Shown piece after piece: positions 42,585 through 53,785 of a stretch of 64,000 nt of DNA. Position numbers and translations under genes: made by a program. The stretch is from Nannochloropsis salina CCMP1776 (lineage: Eukaryota; Sar; Eustigmatophyceae; Eustigmatales; Monodopsidaceae). The DNA is taken from positions 239,989-303,988 of the forward strand of contig SDOX01000016.1 in the NCBI GenBank assembly GCA_004565275.1, read 5' to 3'. Position 1 is the stretch's first letter. Each line of letters opens with the position of its first letter. Below the pieces are notes generated by a model. The model did no database searches. It had not been told where the DNA came from and saw only the letters and a program-made list of their open reading frames with translations.

Positions 42585-45027
42585 TTAGCTCTCGTCTTCA
42601 CAAGAGAAATGATCCATTGCCTCGATCGCTTTCTTCCCTCCTCTTCCCCCCTTCCTATTTCCAACCAATCGAGCTGCCCTTCTCAAGGCTCTCCCTCCTT
42701 CCTCTTCCTCTTCCTCCTCCTCCTCCATCGCCCCCCCCTGTGCCTCGTCGTCCGCATTCCTTCCCCTCCCACTCCCCCTCCCCTCGCCTTTTCCCCCACG
42801 TGCCACAGACTTGACCCGCCCCTTCCCCTCTGACGACGTGCTTTTCCTTTTCCTCTCCACCCCCTCTCGGCCTTTCCCCCGTGCGTCACCCGCTTCAGGC
42901 TCCTGGCCCCTCCTCCCTCCCCCCCCTTTCCCCCGCGCCACTCTCCCCTTCCCTTCCCTCTGCTCCGTTCTGACCCTTTCCGCCTCCTTTTCTTTCTCTC
43001 TTGCTTTCTCCCGCCTTGTTTCCTCCCGAACAAGCCGGGAATGCATTTGTTTCACCTGTTGCCGGGTCCTCCCACTCCCCATCTCTCCCGCGATCTTCAC
43101 CCAGTTCGGCCCATGCGTCTCCACCAATGCCCTCAACCTCCCCACCTCCTCCTCGCTCCAACCCCCTCGGTTCGTGTGCGGATGTAAGGTCTGGTACCAC
43201 CGGCTTCGGCATTGCACGTCGCTTCGCCCCGGCAAGTGATTCGCCACACTCCGCCACCATCCCCCCCCCCCACCCCGACCTCCGCCTTCAGGCTACCACC
43301 TGTCAGCTTTTGTCGGCCCTCCTTCACCTCCCTCCAAACTTCGGGCGCGTAAGCCTTGGTCGCCAAAATCAAACGCTTTTGCTCCTCCCGGCTGAAGGCT
43401 TCCTTATTCAGCTCCCGGCTGTTCCGCCGGTGCCGGCATTGGCTGGCGCTTCGTGTCCCGACGTGCTCGGCCACGAGCGTCCAATTGTCCGCGTAGAGCG
43501 CCACGCCCGTTCCGAGCCGCTCGTCCTCCTCCGCCGTCCATGCCCCCCGGTTGATGAGGTTAGAAGGGACCAGAGCGTGGGAGAGGGAAGAAAGGTTCCC
43601 ACTTTCCGCTGCGCCTCCTCCTCCCCCCCTCCTCCCCCCCCCCGCGGCTGCGTCCACCCGAGCTCCCTCTTCTGCCTCCTCGTCCCCATCACCTTGAGCC
43701 CCTCCCTCTCTGCCTCCCCTCCCTCCCCATTGCTGGTAGGCTCTCAGGCACTGAATCGCCGAATGCCCCCCCCCAAGCTTTCGCGCAATTTCTTCCCACC
43801 CATGTCCCTTGGACGCCACCGCCAGCTCCACCAGCCGCTTTTCTTCGTCAGGACTGAAGGTGGAAGGAACTGCGACTTTATTGCGCCAACGCCGGGCGAG
43901 AGAGAGCACGGGGCGGGGCAGAGTCCGGAGGCGCTTTGGATGGTGGGGGCGGAGCTGTTCGGAGACCTGACATAAATGCGAGGATGAGCACGGGTTTTCT
44001 TCACACACGGAATTTGTCGCCATGGAACGCCTTTCTCCTTCCCTCCCTCCCTGCCCCCCTCTCCCCGCTTACCTTGCGCCAGTCCAGCATACGCTCCACC
44101 TTGTCGTCCTCCCTGCGCGCCGTCTCCGTCATACGACCCAACAGAGGAATGCTCTTTCCTTCCAGCCCCAGTCGAGCTTGAATCGCGGCTTTCTCTTTCA
44201 ATACCAATGCTTTAAAGATTTTCTGTGACCGATCAGACGTGGCATGAGAAGGAGCATGAACTACGCGCATGTCCTCTGCAAGTGCGCCCACCACACGTCC
44301 CAAATCCCACGCACCTCCTCCTGAGGCGTCCATCCCCCATCCTCAAGGGCTGCGTTTAGACGGCGCAAGCGCTCGGAATAACCTGGGGAGGTGATGATCC
44401 GGGGAGGGCATTGGCCCATTTCGTCCTGCCAATAGCTTGAGTACGACTGCATGTTGTGTGGCATTACGTGTCCCTCCCGGTCCCGGTGCAAGGCCTCTAT
44501 CATTTCGTAGAAGGCGACCCTTCGCGTCGCCAAGGACCTCTGACAGAAGGGAAGTGGAGAGGGCGGAGAGAGCATGTATGAGGGAGATGACACCGACACT
44601 AGCCTTTCATTCCTCCTTTCAATTTCCCGCAGTTCTTCCCCTGCTGTGTTCACGACCGCTTTCCTGGCACGGCAATATGCATGCACATTTAACATTGAAT
44701 TACATAGAAGCGATGTACCCCCCCCCCCCTACGTACCTGATAATCCTCCACCAACAAGTCGATTCGTCTCCTTCCCTCCATGCACCGTCTCCATAACTCT
44801 TCTCCACTCCTCGGGTCTCTCACGCCCCCTGTCGCACGATCCGTCCCGCCCGGCTGATGACCATCGAGCTGATCCTGTACATGATGGTCCTCTGCCTCGC
44901 CAAGAGATGGTATTGTGCTGCCACTCGCGTCCGGGCATTGCGCCCTCTCCTCTTCAACCCTCGCACACTGCAGAGCGACAAACTCCCTGCTATCCACCCC
45001 TGTGCCGCCCAAGGCCAGGTGCGACAT
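42585..45027 (-). CDS. SNAPC4-like multi-Myb/SANT protein
   Basis: Exons seen: 44737-45027 (97 codons from ATG), a part near 44660, 44315-44539, 44073-44222 and 43966 to 42585. At least four Myb repeats occur in order: FSPDEEKRLVELAVASKGHG...W plus IARKLGGGHSAIQCLRAYQQ; GAWTAEEDERLGTGVALYAD plus HVGTRSASQCRHRR; FSREEQKRLILATKAY plus NHLPGRSDVQCRSRW; GGWSEEEVGRLRALVETHG plus MGSGRTRQQVKQ. The first matches human SNAPC4 (WSREEEERL...IAEELGTSRSAFQCLQKFQQ). SNAPC4 is the DNA-binding subunit of SNAPc, which starts Pol II and Pol III transcription of snRNA genes. The tail is Arg/Lys/Glu-rich. The frame breaks near 43262-43272 at an 11-C run between two halves of repeat 3. The junction of exons 1 and 2 is not resolved. 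Confidence 0.75.
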
Positions 45028-45262
45028 GCCTTATATACTGTACAAAGATGTATTGGGATGGAAACGCGTGTCATTCAACAGGTAAAGCACGCTGTCCTCG
45101 TAGTGAACTTGTCAGGCTCGCTGAAGCAGTACGTAAGGGAACTTGACCTCCTCTTGCCTCTTTCCCGTTGCTGTGCTCCCACCCAGTAAAGAAGACCCCC
45201 TACCACATTACTCCTCATTTTCTCAAAAGTACACCTACCTTTCCAATCCATCCTTCCAGGCG

Positions 45263-46819
45263 ATGCGTGCGGGAAGGGCGGCGGGATCCATTCGAAGAGG
45301 AACCTCATTTTTCGGTGTCGTGCTCACGATGCTCGTCGGCACTGCCATTCTTCCTCGTGTCCTTGGCTTCGTCGCGGGGCTCCCACGCCATCAAGTATCG
45401 CGTGTACTCGCAGCAAATATTGCGAGTGCGGGGCCGCGGGTATACGAGGAAGGACAGGTACACGAGCTCGGGGCGACGAGTGTGTTGTAGGGTGGGAAAG
45501 GGAGGGATGAGGCTGAGGGAGAGCCGCGTCTGTCTCTGTCGTTATGACGCCCGGATGGACGTTATTCTCACTCGGGACGATAACAGGGTATAATTTAGAT
45601 CTTGATCTTGCTTGGAAAGACGCAAACGTGTGTCTAGATAGAAATCAGACGATAGCAAGGGCGCCGCAGCCAAGCCAGCCAGTAATTTTCTTATCAGCAT
45701 CCCTCACAACGAATGGAACGGGACCGAACGACACTTGATGATAATTCAACATTTAATAACTACCACAGGATCCCAAGGAGCTCTTTGAGCTGTTTGAGCC
45801 GCCGACCGCGGCGGAGATAGCCGGCGCAAAAGTAGAACGACTGCGGCCGTTGGGCCGTCGAAAGGCTCGATCCCTCGTACACGCAGAGGGGGATTGGCAC
45901 CGGTAAGACATTGAATATACAGGATGGGAAGGAGCAGGATATAGGAGAGGGGCCTAAGAGAGGGGATGTGCCATTGACATGTCGAAAAGCAAATATGGCA
46001 AGGATTTGGTCGGTGGAGCTTGGGGCAGGCGCGGTAGCTTGGTGATGTGACGATTCTCTTTTCAGTTTTCTTGTGTTTGATTGCACGTCTTGTATTTGAG
46101 AAACGGCAATCAACTCGTTCTTCCCCCCCGGCTAGCAGCCCTCTCCCGTGCCATCAGGAAATACCGGATCGTACAGCATCCCCCCCTTTGAGACCCCCCC
46201 CCGGCTCTTGCTCGCTCCCATTAAATTTTCCCTTTCCATTCTTCGTGCTTACAGAGCGGTCCATATATGGCTCACGGACGACCATGGAAGGCTGCTCCTC
46301 CAGCGCCGTTCGAAATTCAAAGACACCTTCCCAGGACGATGGGACGTGAGCTGTGGGGGGCACATAGAGGCAGGGGATATCTCTTTTTCCACTGCGGTGC
46401 GGGAGCTGGAAGAAGAGTTGGGACTGGAAGAGCCCGTGGCAAGTCAAGTGGAGAAGTTGTACACGCTCGCCTGCACGAATAGAGGAGTCACCGAGAGGCA
46501 TGGCGCCTTTATTTGCCGGGAATTTCAAGATTTCTTTTTATTGCGCGTGGGCAAGGAGCATGATATGACAACGTACAGATACCCGCCCGGGGAAGTGAGC
46601 GAGGTAAGCGGAATGGAGCGAGGGGATGAAATGTAGGTGTCGGTTCGGAACGAACAATACCTTACTCCAATTCCTCCCCCACAGATCAAGCTCATGCATT
46701 ACAAGGACTGGGAGGCAAGAGTGGCAGCCAACGACGTGGAGTACGTGCCAAGGCAAGCTCATTACAGGGAGGCATTCTGTAAGCACATGGATGAGTTGCT
46801 GGGAGGCAGGAACAGATAA
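45263..46819 (+). CDS. Nudix hydrolase (Nudix 3 / IPP-isomerase-like)
   Basis: Four exons, 45263-45457, 45769-45902, 46255-46603 and 46685-46819, join in phase to 270 residues. The N-terminus (MRAGRAAGSIRRGTSFFGVV with LTMLVGTAILPRVLG) looks like a signal or transit sequence. The catalytic part begins HIWLTDDHGRLLLQRRS and has the Nudix box GHIEAGDISFSTAVRELEEELG, with Asp where the usual first Glu is found, as in the plant NUDT3-like branch and in WDxSxxGHxxxGD-type enzymes (here WDVSCGGHIEAGD). Nudix enzymes cleave X-linked nucleoside diphosphates; this branch in plants acts on isoprenyl or sugar diphosphates, but the substrate here is not known. The last exon ends CKHMDELLGGRNR. Confidence 0.9.
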
Positions 46820-47463
46820 TGAGTCAATTTTTTTGGAGGAATCGAACGAATAGAAAAGAGAAAGTAAAATGGACATGTGATGATGAAGACGCCTTATAGA
46901 TATTTGATTGACCCAAAAATTTAAGTCTTTTCGACATTTTCTGGCTTTCTCCGCATCCGTTGTCCACTACGTTGTCCCGTACGTGCCTGATGTTATTCCA
47001 TGCGCTTTGCGCGTCAGCTGAAACGCGTTTCCTTCATGGCACTCCCCCAACCGTAGTCTTTGTATCAAAATATTATTCGGGAAGAGATAAACATCGTGTC
47101 GTGTCCGAGAGACGACGAATGTTTGTGCCCCAAAACTTGGGCTATCACCAAGCTCTTCAAAATCGCGGACCCGCTTATTGCTGAGATTCATGCCACTGCC
47201 GACCCTGTTCCCAATCTCGATCTTCCAAACTTGGAGTCGTAGCCTGTCAGTTACCTCCACAACAACCACATCAGCCATATGCCCATGCAGGACTTGTCCG
47301 TTTTGGGGGGGGCTGCGTGGTGGTGTGCGTGTCCGCGAGCGTGGCGGGGTTCGACCATGTAGCTCACAACGGCGGTATTGTTGTCGGAACGAAAGTGGCC
47401 AAAAAAATCACCCACGCGAACAACCCTATTCCATCTTATACACATGTAGCTTGACGCAATAAA
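46820..47463. other. Intergenic between two plus-strand genes
   Basis: About 640 bp. Minus-strand frames at 46967-47278 and 47251-47445 have ATGs but no domain or splice support and overlap the region expected to be promoter. Left unannotated. Confidence 0.4.
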
Positions 47464-49914
47464 ATGGTCATTGGATGCCGGCTACGAATTCCCTTTGGCG
47501 TCAAGTCTGTTGCTGCCCCTCTTCTTCCTAGAGCCCGGGGCCGGAATGGTAACTGGGAAATACGCCGTAACATACTTAACTCTCCTCATGTCAGCAGGGA
47601 AAGTGATGGAGGTTTGGTTCGTGAGGACGAGCCACATCTGCAGCGCGTCGGTAAAGAGTAAGTGAGGAGGGGGATGGGGAAAAAGAATGACTCGTGAAAG
47701 TCGTGGTAATTGGAAGCCATCCTCCGCTCTGCTCACGTCCGAGTTTGTTGAAGGGTACCGCGTGCACCTTCTCACACATACGAGCACCCAGACAACTTTA
47801 CTGTAATTTGAAACTCCCAGTGATTTATGTAGGAAGTGTCATGAGATGGACTCTGTTGTCTTGTGGGAACCGTGGCTTGGGTTTTGACCCTGCCTGACTG
47901 TTTCTCCTCTGGCTGTTGTGTCGTGCTTGAAGGAAGGATCCCGCACCAAGAAGGCGCAGTAAAGATAACTTTGAAGCATTCTAATGGCCTCAACCTGTCC
48001 ATGGTGTCCCTTCTGCCAGGCCTGTCTTTGTGGAGAGCGCGCTTGAGGCCGTCTCAGATATCAGGTCCGGCCAGCGGGTCGTTATCCAGGGGGCAATCGC
48101 AACCCCCACGTTGCTCATTGACGCCATGACCGAGTATGGGAAAAGCGCAGGCTTGAAAGGGGTCAAAGTCTGCCACCTGCATACGGAGGGGACGGCACCC
48201 TATGTGGAAGAGGAGTGTCTGGACATATTTCAGACCACCTGCTTCTTTGTCGGACCCAACATGCGGAAACCGGTGGCAGAAGGCAGGGCAGAATACGGTG
48301 CGTGTGTGTGCATGAGCCATCGTTTTCTGGGCGCTTATCCGGAGCAAGTGAGCAGCAAAACAATGCGCAGAGGCCCATGATTCTCATCCCCAGAGCGTGG
48401 GCTTTTCCTTCCCCCCCTCAGTGCCGATCAACCTCTCGGAGATCCCCAACCTGTTCCGCCGCAGGGTGCTCCCCGTGGACGTGGCCCTGGTCCAAGTCTC
48501 ACCCCCCGACAAGCACGGCTACTGCTCCCTGGGCACCTCGGTGGACATCATGCGGGCCGGGGTCCAATGCGCCAAGCACGTGGTGGGGCATTTGAACGAG
48601 CGGATGCCCCGCACCCTGGGGGACGGTTTGATCCACATCTCTCAATTCGACCGGGTTTTCAGGTAGCAAGGAGAGAGCACGATCGGTCTTATCGAGAATT
48701 GTTTGGGGGGGACCCGGGTATGAAAGGTATTTCGGACGTGAACACCATCTTCCTTCACGTGGAGCCGCCTGCCTAGCATGTTTTCACTTCTCCGCGTGTC
48801 CACTTGAGTCGTCACCCCCTTTAGTCCTTTGTCCTCCTTTTACATGTCAAGCCCACGCAACAAATCATGCCAATCTTCGGCCAATTTTCTGACAGATAGA
48901 GAACCTCCTCCCTGAATCCTCTCTCCCTCCCTGGCCCCAGGAAAGACGTAGACATCCCGGAACACGCGGCTTTGTCCCCGACCCCCGCCGAGTCCGCCAT
49001 CGGGAAGCTGATTGCCGAGAACTTGGTCTCCAACGGGGCCACCTTGCAGATGGGCATCGGCTCCATCCCGAACGCGGTGCTCGCCCGCCTGTCCTCGCAC
49101 CGGGACCTGGGTGTCCATACGGAGATGTTCTCGGACGGAATCTTGCCCTTGGTCGAGAGCGGGGTCATCACCAACGCCAAGAAGAAGGAAAATCAAGGGA
49201 GGATCGTTACCTCTTTCTGCAGCGGCACTCGCCGTCTCTACGACTTTATCGACGACAACCCCCTTGTCCGCTTCTTGGACGTGTCCTACGTGAACAACTC
49301 GCACATCATTTCAAAGCAGCCCAAAATGACCGCGATCAATGCCTGCGTAGAGATCGACATCACGGGACAGGTGGTCAGCGACAGCATCGGCCCCAAGATC
49401 TACTCGGGCGTGGGGGGTCAGGTGGATTTTCTGAAAGGCGCCTCTTTGAACCCAGAGGGCAAACCCATTTTGGCCTTGCCGTCGCAGACGAACAAAGGGA
49501 TTCCCAGGATCGTGCCCACCATCAAGGCGGGCGCCGGCGTGGTGACAGGGCGGGCGCTGGTCCATCACGTGGTCACGGAGCATGGCATCGCTTGCTTGTT
49601 CGGGAAGAGTCTGCAGGTGGGAAAGGAGGGAGGGAAGGAGAAAGGGGAATGGGGAGAGGACATCTTTGCCCGGATGTTGACTGAGGAGTCTTCACGTTTT
49701 AGAACTTCCTGTCTGGGTGACTCTATCTTTTTTATCGTAGCACTTTCCAAAAATTGCTGTCTTTTGTACCACTACCATGGTGAGTCGCTCGTTCACTTTT
49801 TCCTGCATTGTTCCCTTTCCTCAGGAGCGAGCCCGGGCCCTGATCTCGATCGCGCATCCCGCCGACAGGGAAGAATTGGAGAGGGCAGCCTTTGCCCGTT
49901 TCCGTCGAATGTAA
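47464..49914 (+). CDS. Acetyl-CoA hydrolase / acetate (4-hydroxybutyrate-type) CoA-transferase
   Basis: Five exons, 47464-47657, 48020-48297, 48422-48662, 48941-49616 and 49825-49914, join in phase to 492 residues. The first ~60 residues are basic and hydroxylated (MVIGCRLRIPFGVKSVAAPL), like a mitochondrial presequence. The rest follows the acetyl-CoA hydrolase/transferase family: PVFVESALEAVSDIRSGQ, GAIATPTLLIDAMTEYG, CHLHTEGTAPYVEEE, GPNMRKPVAEGRAEYVPINL, SPPDKHGYCSLGTSVD, LVSNGATLQMGIGSIPNAV, then NACVEIDITGQVVSD with the active-site Glu, and GVGGQVDFLKGA. It ends AHPADREELERAAFARF. Such enzymes move CoA from acetyl-CoA to succinate or a hydroxyacid, forming free acetate and conserving energy in anoxic mitochondria. 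Placement in mitochondria is inferred. Confidence 0.92.
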
Positions 49915-50467
49915 TGCATCAATGAGGCGAAGCGTAGGGGGGATGGAACGTAATGGTGCAAAGGTGTTGTACATGAGATCGTGCGCGTCCTTTTATAGCG
50001 TTCATTAGGAAGTTTGCAAAAAGCACGCTTTCAGAGTAAAGTAGGAATGCCTCAAGCGAGAATTGAAATTAAACAGATGCTTGTTTTGGAAATGAATCGT
50101 TGAATATGTATTGCAATATCAGATGAGATGCAGGAACACAATTTTGGTTTAAATTAAAAAAAAAAAAAAAGAAGATAGAATGGAAATGGTGCCACATCTG
50201 AATCACATTGATATACACTTTGTTATGTTCGATGGCTTTCCGACGCTTAAATTCGAGAGTAGGCATTGTACGACAAGCACGCTTGCAGGGGGTCCGTCGA
50301 CAAAACTTTGGTCAAGCAGAAAGGTCCGTGAAGGGCGCATACGGCAGGGTTTTCAACGTTAAGGCGCTACCTCACTTCTGTGCATTGGCCATAGCGCCCC
50401 CGTGACCACCATTTCGACCCCTGATTAAACGTTTCTTTGTGTATGCCCATCTTTAAATAGAAACTAA
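49915..50467. other. 3' region between convergent genes
   Basis: About 550 bp with an A/T-run at 50155-50172. No gene-like frame. It holds the 3' UTRs of the CoA-transferase and the STIL-like gene. Confidence 0.5.
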
Positions 50468-53400
50468 TCAAGTATAGGCTCCCTGCGACCCGAGGTACCG
50501 TTGCTCAATCAGGAGCACGGAAGGACTTTCTAAATCATAGTCTTCCTCTTCCTCTTCCTCCTCTTCGCCTATACCTTTGGGCCCGCTTGGTCCATCTCCC
50601 GTCACTCCTGACAACGTGGCAGCGCCCGCACGTCCTTGAGGCGTGAAGATGATACTAGGCACCACCATGCGAGGGAACAGGCGAACAGCGGCATTTGCCA
50701 GTCTGTCGGGTACAGAGGCGTGCCCAGCGGCTTCTGTCCCTGCATCTGTCGCTGGTGTTCCTGATAAAAGGACAGCATTTTCCTCGACCGGTGCATCTCC
50801 CTTCCGAAAAACGCCAGGACCGGCTGCGTTTCCCGACGCAAGAGGAGGTACAATCTCCTCCTCCCGCCCCTGACCTCCCCGTTTCACACTCTTGCCCTCC
50901 CCTCCTTCCCGCGACTGCAAACGTTCTCCCTCCCCACCGGGCGCGTGTTCGCACTGACCCTCATGGAGGGGATCCAGCGGTCTTCTCTCCATCTTCGAGT
51001 CCTTGATTGGCTCCTGGGAACCGGCCTCGGAAGGATGACATCCCGAGTCAGGGGGAGGGGCGGGAGAGACCTCTGACTGCGCAGGAAGAGGGGCCTCCCG
51101 GGCGCCGAAATCTTCCTTCCATGACGCTTCCTGACCTGAGTCGCGCTGGTCGCCCTCAACTCCCCCACTCTCCTGAACCTTCGAAAGGCGGACCTCCAAG
51201 GCCTCCACCTTTCGCTGAAGCCGCTCGATGTGCTGCTGCTGCGCGCGAAGGAGAGCTTCGATGCCTGGTCCCTCCTTCCTTTCCTCCTCCTCCCCGTACT
51301 CCCCCCCCTCCTCTCCCCCCTTCCCTCCAATTTCCCCAATTGCCCTCTCAGTCCGGAACCCAGGCGCCGTCTCCCGGCTTTCGGGTGCGTCCTCGCAGGA
51401 GTCGTGAACTTCCCCCAGCTCGTCACTTTCCCCTTGCCTGGGACCGGACCCTGCGGCGGGCGTGGCACCAAGCTGCGTACACCTCCACGATGAAGGAGGG
51501 GCGGGGGATGCGATGGGAGGGAGGGCATGCAGGAAGGAAGAGTAGGAGGCGGAGGGGAGGTTGCTTTCAAGCGTAAGGCAGGAGACTGCCTCCCTGTCGG
51601 GGTAGTGCGGTCCGTCCTGGCAGAGGGGCGAGGCGGAAAAGGATGGCGAGGGCGGGAACGAACGGGGGAGAGGACATGGCATCCGGCGAGGGGAAGGGGG
51701 AGGAGAGCAGTCGTGGGTGGGGGAGGGAGAAGGAGAGGTGGGATTGGGTGGAATGGCCCTGGGGTCGGCGCAGTAGAGGGGCCCAGGCCTCGCGAGTGGG
51801 GCGGCTACATAAGGATCTGGGGCGGCAGGGGGAGATGCGCGCGCCGCTCGCTCCTCCTTGGCTGCTGTGCACTGCTTGTCTATCCCTCCCTCCACGCCCT
51901 CGCCGCCCGCTCCTTTCCCTCCCTTGGCCCCGCACCCTCTGTCTGATGGGGGAGGCTGCAGAGCGCTGGCAAAGGCGGCCGCGCGAGCCGGGGAGGAAGC
52001 GCTCCGGAGGCGCCCTACTATCACGTCCTCCCACACGTGCCCCTCCTCCCCCTTTTCCTCCCTCCCTTCCCCCTCCTCCTGCTCCAGGCAGACGTCCATC
52101 GTGAAGTCGAGGAGCTCCAGCGGGGGGGCAGGAGGCGCGTGGGAGGGCCCGGGGGAGGGCGAGGAGGGGAGGAGGGAGGGAGGGAGGGAGGGACCGGTAG
52201 GCTCGAGGAGTTTCGCCTCAAAAAAGTGTGGGGAAGACCCAGGGAGCAGGCAGGCAAAGAGACACGTCCCCTCCTCCATCGTGACCTGCCGCCGTCCTGG
52301 GCCGGGACCTCCCTCCCTGCCTCCCGCCCTCCCTGCTTCCACCAGGTACCTGTACAGAGCCTGCCAGACCCGGGGGTGCCGAAGCGCATCCGCTGTCTGC
52401 TTGTGTCTCGCGCGCCCCCGCAGCCCGTGGGGCGCCACCCACACCCCCACCGAAGGGGGAGGAGGTTGGGAAGGGAGGGCGGGGGCGGTCGACGTGGCGG
52501 GGAGGAAGGCGACGCGGCGGGTTTCCGTCAAGGTCAGGAGGCCGTGGGGCGGAGCGCAGGGCCTCGCGACGTTATTTCGAGTGCATGGGGAGGAGGAGGA
52601 GGAGGAGGAGGAGGAGGAGGAGGAGGGGAGCAAACCCGATGCTGCCAGGGCCTGCCAGACGGGGGAGGGCGCCGTGGGCAGAGAGGCCAAAGGCGTGAAG
52701 CGGAGGGAGAAACGGGGAAGGATCTGCTCGACACGGAGACTGAGGGTGTCGGGGGAGGGAGAGTGGGCGGACAGGCGCAAGGACGGGTAGAGGGTGGAGG
52801 GAGGCGGCAGGCTCTGGGAGTTGTCGGTGCCGCCCTTCATGGACCAGTAGGCACGCGTGGCAGAAATGCACGTGCGGTACCTCTCTTCCAGGCCCTTTCC
52901 ATCCTCCTCCTCCTCCCGTGCCGTGGCGGCGTGGACCCCGACGGGCAAGGTTACCGGAGCTCCCCCCTCTCCCTCCTGAGGTCCCTGACCGTCGAATATT
53001 CCTCCGTCCGTCGGCTCTTGGGACCCGGGGGGAGGATCCTGCAGCAGCAAGCTGAAGGGAGGAAGCTCCCTCTCGCTCCTGGCCAGAGAGTGAGGAGGGA
53101 GATGACGCAGACATGCGAGCGTCGTGCAGAAGGCGGCGGTGACAGAAAGCTTCTCATTCGACGGCCCGGAAAAGCCCGCCCCGCCCCGAGGGAGAGGCCT
53201 GAGGTCGAAGGAGGCTTGGAGGGGACGAAGTCGGGCGTGCAGGACACCCAAGGCAGGCAAAGGCAGGAGAAACAACGGGGCTAAAACATCTACGGATGAA
53301 AGCGTCAGAATCTTGCCTCCGCAGGCGCCGCGTGGCCACAGCATGTCGTTGGTAGCTGGAAAGGTGTGGAGTCTTTGGTATTCGTCTTTCCTCCTCATCG

Positions 53401-53785
53401 AGACGTTTCCGAAATGATGCGCCTTTGGAAGTCTAATTTGTGCCAATATTTTGCTTTTCGTTTGCTGTTCAGCCTCTTCCATCGCATTTAATGGTGTGTC
53501 ATGCCTGAGGCCCGGAGTATCGCTTTCTCCCTCCTCATTCCAACAAGACGATGTCTCAAATTCATCTTCCTCCTCGTCCTGGGGGAAGTAAGCGGATCTA
53601 ATCACAGCCGCGGGATTCCATGATCCATTGTCACGCGAACAATGTGCAGCTGTAGCAGGTCGAATCGGAATGGAAGAAGCAGAGCGTGGGGATGAGGTCG
53701 AATAGAGACTTTTGTTTCCCGCAGGTTTGCCAACCACCCTGCGCCGTGGCCTTCGGACGGGGGAAGAAGAGCCAAATGCTGGCAT
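50468..53785 (-). CDS. STIL: STIL / Ana2 / SAS-5-like centriole assembly protein
   Basis: An intronless frame of 1,105 residues. In the N-terminal half the STIL_N pattern can be read: GLLTLTETRRVAFLPA, then SVGVWVAPHGL, LRHPRVWQALYRYLVEAG, EEGTCLFACLLPGSSPHFFE and AKLLEPTG; human STIL has [56 protein letters not shown] in the same order. A coiled coil GIEALLRAQQQHIERLQRKV...LEVRLSKVQ lies near residue 790, where STIL has its oligomerising coil, and the last residues (YDLESPSVLLIEQRYLGSQG) resemble the STAN motif that binds SAS-6. Between are low-complexity Ser/Pro-rich parts with a run of Ser from a (TCC)n tract. STIL binds PLK4 and SAS-6 to start procentriole assembly. Similarity is by eye, so the name is tentative. 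Confidence 0.72.
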   Translation of the reverse strand: MPAFGSSSPVRRPRRRVVGKPAGNKSLYSTSSPRSASSIPIRPATAAHCSRDNGSWNPAAVIRSAYFPQDEEEDEFETSSCWNEEGESDTPGLRHDTPLNAMEEAEQQTKSKILAQIRLPKAHHFGNVSMRRKDEYQRLHTFPATNDMLWPRGACGGKILTLSSVDVLAPLFLLPLPALGVLHARLRPLQASFDLRPLPRGGAGFSGPSNEKLSVTAAFCTTLACLRHLPPHSLARSERELPPFSLLLQDPPPGSQEPTDGGIFDGQGPQEGEGGAPVTLPVGVHAATAREEEEDGKGLEERYRTCISATRAYWSMKGGTDNSQSLPPPSTLYPSLRLSAHSPSPDTLSLRVEQILPRFSLRFTPLASLPTAPSPVWQALAASGLLPSSSSSSSSSSSSPCTRNNVARPCAPPHGLLTLTETRRVAFLPATSTAPALPSQPPPPSVGVWVAPHGLRGRARHKQTADALRHPRVWQALYRYLVEAGRAGGREGGPGPGRRQVTMEEGTCLFACLLPGSSPHFFEAKLLEPTGPSLPPSLLPSSPSPGPSHAPPAPPLELLDFTMDVCLEQEEGEGREEKGEEGHVWEDVIVGRLRSASSPARAAAFASALQPPPSDRGCGAKGGKGAGGEGVEGGIDKQCTAAKEERAARASPPAAPDPYVAAPLARPGPLYCADPRAIPPNPTSPSPSPTHDCSPPPSPRRMPCPLPRSFPPSPSFSASPLCQDGPHYPDREAVSCLTLESNLPSASYSSFLHALPPIASPAPPSSWRCTQLGATPAAGSGPRQGESDELGEVHDSCEDAPESRETAPGFRTERAIGEIGGKGGEEGGEYGEEEERKEGPGIEALLRAQQQHIERLQRKVEALEVRLSKVQESGGVEGDQRDSGQEASWKEDFGAREAPLPAQSEVSPAPPPDSGCHPSEAGSQEPIKDSKMERRPLDPLHEGQCEHAPGGEGERLQSREGGEGKSVKRGGQGREEEIVPPLASGNAAGPGVFRKGDAPVEENAVLLSGTPATDAGTEAAGHASVPDRLANAAVRLFPRMVVPSIIFTPQGRAGAATLSGVTGDGPSGPKGIGEEEEEEEEDYDLESPSVLLIEQRYLGSQGAYT
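52590..52626. repeat. (GGA)n / (TCC)n trinucleotide tract in the STIL-like gene
   Basis: A run of about 12 GGA units on the plus strand gives a poly-Ser stretch in the minus-strand protein. Its length in codons keeps frame. Such tracts are polymorphic. Confidence 0.9.

Noticed and set aside
46967-47445. Minus-strand ATG frames between the Nudix and CoA-transferase genes
   Set aside because: No splice partner, no domain, and they lie in the likely promoter of the CoA-transferase gene.
51007-53284. Plus-strand frames antisense to the STIL-like gene (up to 415 codons)
   Set aside because: They arise from the low-complexity Ser/Pro coding in the opposite strand and include no domain.
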